DNA from: Coffea arabica
Lineage: Eukaryota; Streptophyta; Magnoliopsida; Gentianales; Rubiaceae
DNA length: 64,000 bases
NCBI RefSeq assembly: GCF_036785885.1
Contig: NC_092326.1
Span: 7,564,001 to 7,628,000 of the forward strand
Direction: 5' to 3'
Shown here: in pieces, positions 35,743 through 47,301 of the stretch
How positions within the stretch are numbered: the first letter of the stretch is position 1
Layout: each line of letters starts with the position of its first letter
Made by a program: the position numbers and the translations under genes
Notes under the pieces: generated by a model
What the model saw: the letters and a program-made list of their open reading frames with translations, nothing else
The model's database searches: none
What the model was told of the DNA's origin: nothing

Positions 35743-36048
35743 GTTTAGATATGAATCTAACTAAATTAAATGAGACCAGATTTGAATCAAAGAATTGAGA
35801 TTAGATGTGAATCAAAATATACAATTCAAATTCTACTTATTGACATGCTTACGTCGAGTCGTCAAGGGTGGGTAACTCCGTAACTGTGGAGGCCGTTGAT
35901 CCGCCTACTAACTGTGCAGTAATTTTGTTACCTCCACCCTTGATTACGGCGAGACATGTACCAGTGCTAATCTAGGAAAAGATGTGGCGGGTAATCTACT
36001 GGTGTCTATAAGCTAATAGAATCTACTAGTACCGTTGTTGCTAAACAA
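35743..36048 (+). promoter_or_regulatory. Upstream region of the SDR gene
   Basis: About 300 bp between the copia element and the next start codon. No clear TATA box. GC content rises from about 35850. The core promoter and 5' UTR of the following gene must lie here. Confidence 0.4.
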
Positions 36049-39000
36049 ATGGCCACAACTCTCCTCAAAACCTCTCTCTTTCAAGCTTTTCCTTTCACCA
36101 ACAAAACCTTTTCTATCTTCCTCTCCCCTTGCAGAAGAAGAACTCGGTCCATCGACCTCAAAGCATCGTTGGTATGAATAATTCCCTATATGCTCTTCAA
36201 TCTGCATTTGCACCCCATTAAAGTTTTCGCATACGACATTAATTCTTAAAAATACAGGAAAGAATGATCCTGAAAATTGAAATTCCGTCATCAATTTAAA
36301 GAGCATGTACATTTGCAAGTTTGTCTGAACATGGATGGTAAGTGAGTTTCCATTTTTGTTTGGCTATAGATGGAAGGTAGTAGTGAAGTGAAAGAGAACG
36401 AGGAGGGCAGCAGGGGTGGAAAGAAGAAAATCTTCGTTGCTGGTGCCACTGGAAGCACCGGCAAGAGGATAGTTAAGCAGCTTTTGGCTAGAGGTTTTGC
36501 TGTCAAGGCTGGTGTCCGGGATATTGATAAGGCCAAAACAACCTTTTCTGCGAACCCTGATCTTCAATTTGTGAGTGTTTGCTTCAGTACTCTTGGCATA
36601 TACAAATTTTTGCCTAATTTGTTTTGTAGAATTGGAGTTGTGAAATAAGGTAACGCAGAGCAATAAGCTACTTTATTTTTTGTTGTAGTTTTCAAGTATG
36701 TCTCTTTTTTAATGTGATTAAAAAGAAAATGAGATAATTAACTGATTACACACACCACAAAGTGGAATTGGAAGAGGATTCTTCTGGCTCTCATCTCGTA
36801 GTATTTCTTGACAAAATTACTACAGTAGAGATCTGTATGCACTGTTAAGATTTTTTTTTTCCTTTTCAGAAACAGTCTCACAATATGCATGAGATCATAT
36901 GCTATACTGTTTGATGTGTCTTTTAAGAACCAATTGGCTACTTAACAATATTCAGAAAGTGTGAAGGAAATTTCATATTCTATAAATAATTTTCAGTGAA
37001 ACCGGCTTGAAGTTCTAACATTGTTACGTTTTGGATATTCCTGGTTTTGGTTTCCTGATAAGCCAGTCATGTCTGTCACAGACCTTTACTATTAGAAGTT
37101 ATCCGTATCCTTAATTGGATCTTTACCATTCAGAAGTTTGGATTGAGCAATCTTGATTCAAGTTTATGGGGCACACATTACAGTTGCAATAGTAATTTGG
37201 AGCATGCCTATTGCGTTTTCTCTATTCTACAATGTTGCATAATGGAGTCACAATTACTTAAGTTCTTGGTTATAAAGATCAACAAGTTAGGTAATTCATT
37301 AGATGCAGGAAAAAGAAAAAAAATGAGAGACGGTATACCATTAAGTTGAGTTTTGTACAGTCTGCAGTTCTGATGTTGGTGGCCATTTCATTTTCAGATA
37401 AATGCAGATGTAACAGAGGGTTCAGCAAAACTAGCTGATGCCATTGGTGATGATTCAGATGCAGTAATATGTGCAACAGGCTTTCCACGTTCATGGGATT
37501 TATTGGCTCCATGGAAGGTTAATGCCTATAGCTATCACTCTTAAGGCAATTTCAACTTTTTGCTGGTAAAAGTCATCACGTCATCTTTCACATGTCCTAT
37601 AGAAATATTGGTCCAACAGATTATTGTTTATAAAATTTTGGGGTTAGAAAGTTAAAATATGAGTGAATAATTCTAGGGATGCAAACAAAAAGGCATGTGC
37701 ATTACTTACTCCAGCAGGATGTGCTTGGTGTAACATGAACTCAGGACATCAAACAGTCCCCTTGACTCCTGATTAAGTTTATGGAGCTTTGATCCAACAA
37801 TATAGGATCTTTGAAATATCTCATAATGGTTGCAGTAGCCATACATTTTTCATTGGCAAACTAGAAGCGGGGGATGCCAACTCGAAGTGAAATGAGGCAA
37901 TTGAAGAGGTAAAAGCATAATTTGATACTTAGGACTCAACAGTATAAGGGAGTTGAGAAAGTAAAAGTGAGTCAAGATCCCAATGGACTAGGAAGTGAGC
38001 GTCTGAATTTTGCATTTGGAGTTAGGGATAACCCTGACAAAGCAAAGAGAAGTGGGTCAATCATGAGTCTGGTACCAAATAGGAATATAAAGGTTAAGCC
38101 GAGCCAAGATCTCAAGGAAGAAACTCAAAAGCAGTTCTGAGACTAGGTTAGATTACTAGTAGGTTATAGAGCATCTATCACATGCCAGACGACATAGTTA
38201 AAGTATCCTTCTTCATTAATGTTTTACCTTGAATGATTCTTTTGAAATAGGAGAGCAAAATTCTCCTTTTCCAATTGAATTGCCCTTTTTATCTTGCTCA
38301 CAAGTACTTGTGACCTAAAGTTTTCAGTTACTGTAAGGGCTGGGAGTTGTTGGTGAATTGATCAAGAATAATACTGTTCTGTTTCCCGATTTCAACTTTC
38401 TTGTCTTTACAAAGAAGTGATTAAGACTAAGACAGGGTTCTGTTTCCCTATTTCAACATTCTTGTCTTTACAAGGAGTAGTTACCACTGCAGTTAGGAAG
38501 GTAGAGCTGAATCGTGTTCATGGCGTACACAGATTCTTTGTCTCAACTTTGAGCTATGTGTCTTAAGAGAGTTTCCTTCTGCTACTGGCTACCATGATGA
38601 ATGAAACAACTAACTATTCACTTTTCTTCGGAAAATGTTCTAATTTCTTAGAATGTGACTTTTAATTCAAGTTAACAGGTTTTATTTCCAGGGGAAAAAA
38701 CAGAAAAAGAAACCGGGAGACTAAAGGGAAACCGAAAAAAAAAAAGAAAAGAAATAGTAGCAGTCTTGAGAGCAGTAACTTGAGAAGGAATTTCACAAAG
38801 TTTTTGTTTGTTTCATGTGGAAGATGCATTGTAGATTCAATTTATGGTTGCAATACATCTTATATAGTTATATATCTAGTTTCTAGCTACCTATCTTTTC
38901 TGCCATTGGAATATATTACGTGGTGGTCTTCGATGAAGTATGAATCTACTTCTGCAGGTTGACAATTTCGGCACAGTAAACCTTGTTGAAGCATGCCGAA

Positions 39001-39472
39001 AACGTGGGGTTGATAGATTTATCCTTATTAGTTCAATTTTAGTAAATGGTGCTGCTATGGGGCAATTATTAAATCCAGCCTACATAATTCTGAATGCATT
39101 GGGACTTGTATTAATAGCAAAGCTTCAGGCAGAGCAATACATCAGGAAATCAGGAATCAACTACACAATCATAAGACCAGGTGGGTTAAGGAATGATCCA
39201 CCTTCAGGAAATATAGTAATGGAGCCAGAGGTAAGACATTGAACTTAAGACAATTCCATCATGCCAATCTGTACATGTACTAATCATAATCCTGAACCTG
39301 TAAACAGGACACACTTTATGAAGGCTCAATATCCAGAGATCAGGTTGCTCAAGTTGCTGTTGAGGCATTGCTTCATCCAGAATCTAATTATAAAGTTGTA
39401 GAGATAGTTGCTCGTGCTGAAGCTGCGAAACGGACATTTGAGGAACTCTTTGGTTCCATAAAACAGCGGTGA
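36049..39472 (+). CDS. Plastid-targeted atypical SDR (At2g34460-like NAD(P)-binding protein), 5 exons
   Basis: Exons 36049-36171, 36370-36570, 37398-37517, 38958-39230 and 39308-39472 join in phase 0 at every junction and have GT-AG introns, giving 293 aa. The N-terminal ~41 residues (MATTLLKTSLFQAFPF, Ser/Thr/Arg-rich) look like a chloroplast transit peptide. The Rossmann fold begins KKIFVAGATGSTGKRIV, with the nucleotide-binding GATGSTG at residues 66-72; VICATG follows at 131-136 and the ISSILVNG strand near 172. Lys203 lies in LIAKLQAEQYI, but the Tyr of the classical YxxxK pair is absent, as in the At2g34460 clade. That protein has been reported among plastoglobule flavin-reductase-related proteins (from memory), so a redox role in plastids is plausible; the substrate is unknown. 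Appears intact. Confidence 0.92.
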
Positions 39473-40952
39473 TTACATGGTTGAATTTAGAATAGATGAA
39501 AATCTATTTCACTTTTCAATCTTTTGTCTCTTTGCAAATTTTGGTTCCCTATTCGTGTATATCCTGTTGCGTATTTAGAATTTTAAGCATGCTTCCTTGT
39601 CTGGTAACCTTTGTCCCTGCAAAAACATCTATCAATGTACCTTCCAGAAACTTGGCTCTTGTATGAGTTTAGGTTCTGTGGAAATAAACCTACAATGTTT
39701 ATCATGGGAAAGGAACCACATTAAGATGAACTTTTACATTATTTGATGTGATTGATGTTACTTGGTCCCTTGATTGAAACAATTGCTGAAAGATTTTGTA
39801 CCTGGTTGATATGTTTTGCTTGAGGGACCAAAAAGCAACTTGAATACATGAATGTGATGCTCAGTTTCAAGCTCCTGAAGCATTAGACATGACATGTCAC
39901 TAGAAGATTCACGCATAGAGGAATGTACTTATCTGGAGAATAGTTATTATTATAGTTAGGCAACTAGTTACGTTAGCCTACAGTCAGAAGATAGCAGAAA
40001 AAGTTCTACTTGAGTATTAGGATAGAACCAATGTGGCTTTCCCTAGATTTTTGAAAAAATGACCACCCCAGATATTAACGCCAAATAATATGAATATAAT
40101 CTGGTCTCATGTTGTAAAAATCACAAATATACGCGTTTGGGATGACTGATTTCTCCTGCTTCACTTGGAGGCCTATATATTGGATAGAATGGAAGTAAAC
40201 CGGCTGTAACCCTTTCTAACCAATGCCCACCATGACTAACCATAATTATGATATAGTATGTCATGCTGATTGTGGTAGATATATCATTCTATTCGTACCA
40301 TCAACTCATTAGGGGCATAATGAGAAGTCTGATGAATTCAGTTGCATTTGAAAGTCTGATGTATGAGCAAGTCATGCAGCTCATGACCTTTGTTCCACAT
40401 TCACAGTGACACACTCTGTTCATACTCATCTACCAGTCTTTTTGTAGTCTCTGTTTTCTAATGTTTCTCCTATCTATCAGCATAAAGTCTTCTCAACTTT
40501 TGGCTTGGTTACCATAGTTTCTACTGCTCCCGTATCTATCCTCTAGTTTCCTTTCTGAAGTCTTGCATTTGCAGGGATAAGTTACGGTTTACCTTTCACC
40601 TCTCATAATAATGGATAGAAAGCGAAAAAAAAAAACCATAGAAGGCTATTCGTGTCTGTCCTTGAACATGTCACATTTTCTGCTTAGAACATCAAGAGAA
40701 ATTCATGCTAAAGATGGTTCCTCTGATGCTTGTACCTTAAAAATCTTAATATTGGTCCATTTTCCAAGTTTAGGTTGGACATTTTATAAAATAAGACAAT
40801 TAATAAGAAGGTAATCATATTAAACTGAGGAACCTGAAATGCAGCTTCTAGCTGAAAAGCCTGGGAGGCTGAATGATCAAAAGTTTGATTTGGTAACAGA
40901 ATGCGATAATCTGACTCCCATTTTACAATATTCAGAAAGAAATGGGGAAAAC
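39473..40952. other. Intergenic region, convergent gene ends
   Basis: Holds the 3' UTRs of the SDR gene (+) and of the arabinogalactan peptide gene (-). No other gene or mobile-element ends recognised. Confidence 0.5.
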
Positions 40953-41150
40953 TCAAAGCAGCCAGGCAGCCAAAGAAGCCATGGCTGCCAGTACAACAGG
41001 AGCATATACAGCAACCCCTGAACTCTCCAGCCCAGGTGATGGTGCAGGAGCTCCAAATTCACGGTGATCAGCATTTGCTCCAATGGTGGCAATAGCCATA
41101 AAAACCATGATGCAAATGGTCACAGCCATGGTTACCTTCCCACTCTTCAT
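40953..41150 (-). CDS. Arabinogalactan peptide, GPI-anchored
   Basis: A 65-aa precursor in one exon. It has a signal peptide (MKSGKVTMAVTICIMVFMAI, cleaved probably after GANA), a short mature region DHREFGAPAPSPGLESSG, and a hydrophobic tail VYAPVVLAAMASLAAWLL typical of a GPI-attachment signal. APAPSP is the glycomotif whose prolines are hydroxylated and carry arabinogalactan chains. The mature peptide of about 15-18 residues would sit at the outer face of the plasma membrane. I chose this Met because it starts the signal peptide and lies ~75 bp from the expected transcription start set by the TATA box; an upstream in-frame Met at 41237 would add 29 residues ahead of the signal. Length fits the AG-peptide subfamily. 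Confidence 0.85.
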   Translation of the reverse strand: MKSGKVTMAVTICIMVFMAIATIGANADHREFGAPAPSPGLESSGVAVYAPVVLAAMASLAAWLL

Positions 41151-41246
41151 GCTTAACAAAGTGACTGAATAAGCTGAAAGAAATGCCCGTAGTGAGAATT
41201 GGTAGTGTAAAGAGGCTTGATGTGATTGAAATGGCATGGAAAGGGC

Positions 41247-41258
41247 TGTTTTTATAGG
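41247..41258 (-). promoter_or_regulatory. TATA box of the arabinogalactan peptide gene
   Basis: Minus strand CCTATAAAAACA, about 100 bp upstream of the chosen start codon, with an expected transcription start near 41225. Confidence 0.6.
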
Positions 41259-42125
41259 AAATGGTAAGTGGAAAAAGAAGAATCTTCCAGCTATTCTGTG
41301 TTTTGGTTGTCAGAAGCTCTTGATGCCTCAGTTGAGTCCTCTGTGGCTCTGTCTAGCCTGGTCTAATTGGTGCAATTACAGCTATATGCGGTACACACAC
41401 TGTTCTCTTTATTATTGTTATTGCTATTATTATATAGAGACAATGGTCCCTTTTAGTATTATATCGTGAATAATCATACAAGTAATCTTTGAATAATTAC
41501 TTGTTCGGGTTGGAAGCACATTTCCACTGCAATTTATAACAAAAATGTCTCTGTACCATTGCACCTATTGAACTTCTATTCAAGCAAAACAAAGATGCTT
41601 CGATATGATTGTCTCATATTATAAATGACCAGTCTGCAAAAGATGCTCATAAAATTAGACAACTCCACATGGAGACAATAATACAAAAGCTTTAAGCCCA
41701 GATGGCGCTTCAACTCGCACAAAAATGTAGAAAGAAAATCTGAGTTGACAACCTTGTATGCTAATCAGTTCCAGGTGTGGGTTAGCAAGGCAGACCAGTG
41801 TTCTCATGCTAAATCTGCGGGGTAAATGGTTAGATTTTGTACGTCTCTGTGCGCGTGCGCACAAACTCCAGATGCCATGTTTGTTTCTCATCGGAATGGG
41901 AGACTTGGAATTGGGATGAAATTTAATTTGTATCTTTTAGCAATGAAACTGAATTTGAATAGGATAGAATCCTAATCCCATTTCTAATAGAGAATAAAAA
42001 GACAGCCAAAACATTTTTCACTGTAACAATTAAGTTCAACAGTAATGGAAATCATAAATGCTTCTTCAGAGAAACATTTAATGGCAATTATTTGAACACC
42101 AAATGTTAAAAATGTGATAAGTTAC
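41259..42125. other. Intergenic region
   Basis: No gene recognised. The 41655-41890 part is less AT-rich than its surroundings but has no recognisable product. Confidence 0.4.
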
Positions 42126-42625
42126 TAAGGGCATCCACAGTGGCTTTCATGTCACGTCAGCATTCCGCTTTTTCCTCTTTTATTACACTTTCACTCACAA
42201 TGGATTACACTCCACAAGGTGTAATAGCATGGGTCCACAATTAAATCAAATATTTATTTTAATAATGCATAACTCATATCCCATAAATAAATAAAGTAAT
42301 TTTTAAAAATAATTTTGTTATTTTTAAAAAATAAAGTATTAACTTTCATTAAATTTTTTACCTGTTGAATTTTTTATTTTCTAAAAATGATATTATTAAT
42401 TTTTAAGTTTGAACAATATATCTTTTCTATCTCTCAAAAATAATATATTGTTACTTTTTGAAAAATAATTATGCAGAAAATTAAACAAATATTTGATACC
42501 TCAAATGTGAAAGTATCATAATAATCCATACTTAATTAATAATTCGGAATGTAATTAGTTGAACTCCATAACATAATATTTCATAATTTAAATCAAATAA
42601 AATACAAATAATAACAAAATGAATA

Positions 42626-43930
42626 CTAGTTTTCATTGTTATTGCCTCCGAATCGTTCCCAAATATGCTCAACTAAGTCTGATTGAAGTTGATGATGTAC
42701 TTCTCGATCACATAATTCCGCATTCCTCTGAAGGTAATATTGAAAATTTTCGGCCAAACCTTGAGTCACAGAAATCCTTGGATCATCATCGTCAGCATCC
42801 CAGTTTCTTATTGCATCTCCTTCATCTTTGACAATCAAATTGTGCAATATGATGCATGTGTACATTATATCTTTGAGTTTTGCTCTATGCCAAAATCGAG
42901 CAGGACCACGTACAATAGCCCAACGAGATTGGAGCACTCCAAATGCTCGCTCAACGTCTTTTCTTGCAGTCTCCTGCATTTGTTTAAACTTGATCCTCTT
43001 TGGATCTCTAGGAGATGTGAAACTTTTAACAAATGTTGCTCATTCTGGATATATGTCATCTGCTAGATAATACCCTTTACTGAATTGGGTGCCATTTACC
43101 ATAAATTGAACATCAGGAGCGTATCCTTGCAATACGTCGTTAAATAGTAGAGATTGATTGAGCACATTGATGTCATTGTTAGACCCCGCGACACCAAAAA
43201 ATGCATGCCATATCCATAAATCGGCTGATGCGACTGCTTCTAGCATTATTGTGGGAGATCCTTGATCACCTCGAGCAAATTGACCTTTCCATGCCACAGG
43301 GCAATTCCTCCATTGCCAGTGCATGCAGCCAATGCTACCAAGCATGCCAGGGAAGCCATGCCGCTCGACATGCAAATTAAGTAAACGTTCAATGTCATTA
43401 GCATTAGGCCTTCTCAAGTATTGTGCCCCATAAATATCAATCACACATCGGCAAAATTGTGACAAGCACTCAATTGCAGTGGTTTCACCCATCCTTATGT
43501 ACTCGTCCAACTGATCAGCCGGTGCTCCATATGCTAACTGTCGGATAGCTGACGTGATTTTTTGAAGAGGAGAAAGTCCCTTTTTGCCTGCTGCATCAAT
43601 CCTCATTCGAAAAAACTTAGAATGATTTGTAATGGACTCCACAATTCGAAGGAATAATTCTCTTCTCATTCGAAACTGTCGGCGGAATATATGTGAAGGA
43701 TAAACTGGATTGTCAACAAAATAATCATTAAAGAGTCGGACATGCCCGACACCCCGCTCTCGATCATAATATCTTCGACTACATGGATGCATATTAGAAC
43801 TTGAAGTAGTGTGGTACGTTTGCCACTGCTCCAACAACATCATAATTTGATCCTCTGTGTCGTCCTCCATTTCATCAGCTAAAATTTTTTTTACTTCTTC
43901 TATAAGAGAGGGATCAGGATATTGAGACAT
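42626..43930 (-). pseudogene. Harbinger DDE transposase, one nonsense codon and first catalytic Asp lost
   Basis: The frame runs 435 codons and is interrupted only by TGA at 43040-43042, just after GYYLADDIYPE, where relatives have Trp. Family motifs are in order: the helix-turn-helix-like N-terminus with FRRQFRMRRELFLRIV, DEYIRMGETTAIECL, HWQWRNCPVAWKGQ, LWIWHAFFGVAGSNNDINVL and VERAFGVLQSRWAI. The second Asp (SNNDIN) and the Glu (VERAF) of the DDE triad remain. The first Asp, expected in the SI-D-CMHW motif, is Gly (codon GGC, near 43350). The enzyme would cut and join the element ends together with ORF1 protein. It starts at MSQYPDPSL, downstream of five tandem 14-bp repeats. Confidence 0.92.
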
Positions 43931-43974
43931 TTTGGAGTGTGTTGAGTTTATGGTTTCAATATGTGGAGTCTCAC

Positions 43975-43996
43975 TATATATATATATATATATATA
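43975..43996. repeat. (TA)n microsatellite
   Basis: Eleven TA units between the two Harbinger genes. Confidence 0.9.
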
Positions 43997-43997
43997 A

Positions 43998-44063
43998 GGC
44001 TAGTTTCCAACGGCTAGTTTTTAACGGCTAGTTTCCAACGGCTAGTTTTCAACAGCTAGTTTT
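43998..44063 (-). repeat. Five tandem 14-bp repeats upstream of the transposase
   Basis: GGCTAGTTTCCAAC repeated about five times with one or two changes each. On the minus (coding) strand each reads GTTGGAAACTAGCC, joined as CCGTTGG. CCGTTG matches the plant Myb core CNGTTR. It lies 70-130 bp upstream of the transposase start. Confidence 0.8.
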
Positions 44064-44191
44064 AAAATTATAATAAAAATAGTAAAATGCAAAATTAACT
44101 ATAAGTACATATTGCAAACAAATTATTAAGCACTCAAATGCAAAATGGAAAATTCAAAAATTACATTACAGACCATGAAATTAAAACTAAA

Positions 44192-45444
44192 TTAAGGAAC
44201 ATTATACTTGGCTTTTAGGATGGAACATATATGCTCATGAATTTTAAGCTGTTGCTTGGACATGCCTGTCGTATCCTTTAATAGGATTTCATAATCACTT
44301 CGGAAATTATAATTGTCTAACTTATTTGCTAAGTTTTCCATAGCTTGCAATTTTTCTTCTTTGTGTTCTTTCAACATCCTCCGGATTTGACTAAGTTCTC
44401 TACCCATATCTTGCTCATTCGTTTTTTATTTTCCCTTTCTCTTTCCCTTTTTTGCTGCTTTTTGACCAAGTGGACGAACTTCACGTACTTCACTGTCATC
44501 GATGTAAAAACTTGTATCCACATTTAGATGAAGAAGTGTATGCCCTGCTTTCATTAGTCCTTACCTTTTTTGAAGAATGCTGCATAGGAGTATTTGCTTT
44601 CCATTTTGGATCATTTTTCAACAGCACCCATACATGTTCATGTACAAAATGCTTATTCTTAATCTGGTGAAAAAGCTCTCGTGCATGTTGTTTGATTTGA
44701 TCATCATTCCATCTGCTATGATGTTCTCCAACCAATTTGTCGTAGTATTGGTTGAATTTATTGACCATTCGACTCAACCAATGCCAATGTGACTTCACAG
44801 CTTTATATTTTCTTGGCGGCCCAAATTGCCGATTCTCGTTGAAGTAGTCCGTGACCCGTTTCCAAAAACTCTCATCATTTTGAGAATTACTCACAATGCT
44901 ACAATTAGAAATTGTGAGCCAAGCACTTGCAAGCATCTTGTCATCATCCACACTCCATGGAACACGTTTATAATCAGATTATTTCATTGACTCATTGGTG
45001 AGAGTAATGTTATCCACCCCACGTTGTGTTGAATATGGTGGAAATCGAGAGTCCGACATTGATTCCGTTGATGCAGCATTTTCTTGTTGGCCGGCGAAAT
45101 CAAAATCCTTCCTTATCTCCGACGGAGTATATAAGCCTCCACAACCCATACCAAAGTTATAATACCCGATGTCTAGTGATTTCCCATATTTGGATTAAAA
45201 TAAGTAGTTGGAGGATACATGGGAATTGGATATAAAAAAATTTGGTAGATTTTGGAAATTTGATGGATGATTGGAAGTGGATAAATTTAGGGGAAATTGC
45301 ATAATTTTGCACATTTGTAGGAATACCAGAAAATGGGTAATTTGGAAAATTTTGGGGGTTTTGTTTCTGTAAGGATGATGAATTTTCTATATTTGGAGCA
45401 TTTAACATATTTGTAAAACTACTAAAATTTTCATCCATAATCAC
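44192..45444 (-). pseudogene. Harbinger ORF1, Myb/SANT-like DNA-binding protein, frame-broken
   Basis: Minus-strand pieces make up the typical Pong ORF1. There is an Asn/Pro-rich N-terminus at 45444-45157 (FPNYPFSGIPTNVQNY). A Myb/SANT-like domain follows at 44951-44496, with DDKMLASAWLTIS, FWKRVTDYFNENR and KSHWHWLSRMVNKFNQYY. Next is a basic stretch like RPLGQKAAKKGKRKGK near 44430-44480, and last a coiled-coil tail at 44407-44192. Frames change near 45240, near 44980 and again around 44480, so no single product exists. In Pong elements this protein binds the element ends and carries the transposase into the nucleus. Plant genomes often mislabel it as GST T3-like. Confidence 0.8.
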
Positions 45445-45794
45445 AAAAACTGAATTAAATGAGTGAGAGAGTAAAAGTGTGTGAGAGAGTAAAAGAAATA
45501 ATAGAGTAGAATAGTGGGATATAAAAAAAAAAACATATGTATTGTGTGTTTATATAGAGAGTTAAAATCTGACCGTTGAATAATTAACGTTGCAAATTTA
45601 CCGTTACAAAAAATGAACCTGATCGAAGTTGCTGGCCAAAATTTTGTCCGGCCCTTTAATTTTGTAATAGGGGCCATCCATTACACGCATCATGAGGATG
45701 ATGCGTGTAATGGGTATTACACGGCCACAATGGGATGGCCGTGTAATAACTCATTACAATGTCAGACATTACACCGCCGTTGGAGATGCCCTAA

Positions 45795-46723
45795 TACTTC
45801 TAACATTTTGAACTCCAAAATTGTCCACCATCACCCACAATCCAACAAGGCATATAACCTCTGCATAACCGAAGATCAGAGAAATAATTTATTGCCTTGC
45901 ATTGGCATACTCTATTCCAATCTTAATGTTGTGCAATTATGAGAAAACCATTGTCTGTCCTTAGTTCTGGTTGCTTTTAAAATGTGGAAAAGTGAAAATT
46001 ATAAAAACCAATACTAAAAGCATGTAGTACTTTGATGTTGAAGGTAATCTGGAAGCAAAACAAAGCAATTTACTTGAATTATTATTCATAAACATCTATG
46101 CTAACCAAGAATGATTACAAAACCATCTTAAATAAGCTCAAATGTAGTCTATGTAGATGTGGTTTCCTAACAGCCATCTTAAGCAACGTACACATTATGA
46201 TCGCCATGATGCACTCCTGTAATATGTAACAATTTTAGAAAGAACATTCTATATCATCAAAGTTAACACTTCTCTACTTGTATGCTAATTAAAGAACCTT
46301 TCATAAGGTCCACATAACATATCTCTCGCGCTAGGAGCCTGACTACATTCACATCTGTTTCCCTTTCTTAAACCGCTTTACAAAGTGATTTCAGAAAATC
46401 TGTTTTACAAAATCGGAAGTTTGCTTCAATCGTAAACTTCTCTGATTGCAGAAGGTATTTTACAACGACGCCTCATGGCTCCTTTTTTCTATAATCAGCT
46501 TCAGTTTGAGAAAAAGCCTGATCAAATACAAAAAAATAGCTTCAGTTTAAACAACTTACTTTTAAACCAACAAGACAAGACCCCTTGGTTATCATCCCCA
46601 AAAACCATCCCAATGAAATCAATTATCATTAAACCAATAAAAAACAATTACATCTCCTCGCGTTCAGAGGACCATCCGTTGCGCAACTTCTTTTGCATTT
46701 TTTCTATACAGGTAATCTGTTTT
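45795..46723. other. Intergenic region
   Basis: No gene or element end recognised. Confidence 0.4.
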
Positions 46724-47044
46724 CTATCCGTCATCAGGCCAAATATGAATGCAGTTGGTCTTCCAGGCACAGTCCATTTCAACAAGTTCGTCGCCAGTTT
46801 CCTCAAATTGGAATATGATCAAAGGAACTGAAAGCACCTAAACACATAAATTTGCTGATGCTTTAACAATGGATAGACAAAATGGACGATCTCAGGTATA
46901 GCCTTCACTGGCAATCAGGTACTGGGATTATAGTAATACAAGTCTTCAAGGCTTGATCTCATGCCCCAGCTTTCACCATGGGAACACTGACTTGACTTTG
47001 GATGAACTTCAGTCTCATTCAATCCCTCATTAACACCAGGTAAT
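46724..47044 (-). pseudogene. Coding-like minus-strand segments of unknown identity
   Basis: Two stretches read like protein. One at 46724-46827 follows a good acceptor (GTGCTTTCAG) and gives 33 residues starting PLIIFQFEETGDELVEMDC and ending WPDDG-stop. The other at 46915-47044 ends HGESWGMRSSLEDLYYYNP, then a stop. Codon use is gene-like, unlike the AT-rich neighbourhood, but neither family is recognised and no start or upstream exon was found. They may be the last exons of a lost gene, or chance frames in the 3' UTR of the CCDC174-like gene. Confidence 0.3.
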
Positions 47045-47301
47045 GATCAATTTCCAGATCTGTAAACCAAACAGCTCAGATCATTGAGTTGTAGATATAC
47101 TACAAGTAAATGGTGAGTAGCAGTGAGACAAAATTATTCTGCTTGAGTAGTTAATTCTGAAACTCACATAATGCCACTAAATAACTAGAAATGTAGTTAT
47201 GGAATGAAATATAAAAGACCATTTTCAAACGATTGAGTTTGCGTTTAAAAAGATTAAAATTCTTTTTTAAGCAGATGAAATTAGTTTTCACCCTATGTTG
47301 G

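Larger units (their letters stand above)
42129..45791 (-). mobile_element. PIF/Harbinger (Pong-like) DNA transposon, 3.66 kb, two genes
   Basis: The left end GGGCATCCACAGTGGC and the right end GCCGTTGGAGATGCCC are imperfect inverted repeats, flanked by TAA duplications (42126-42128 and 45792-45794), the 3-bp target preferred by this superfamily. Both element genes lie on the minus strand in Pong order: a Myb-like ORF1 (44192-45444) then the DDE transposase (42626-43930). The size and complete gene set suggest a recently active copy that has lost function through a few point mutations. Confidence 0.93.

Noticed and set aside
36013..36663. Minus-strand frames of about 80-100 codons across SDR exons 1 and 2
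   Set aside because: Shadows of the coding strand; the plus-strand frames carry the transit peptide and the GATGSTG motif.
46475..46831. 118-codon plus-strand frame
   Set aside because: It lies antisense to the coding-like minus-strand segment at 46724-46827 and has low-complexity, Lys/Asn/Phe-rich composition without a domain.
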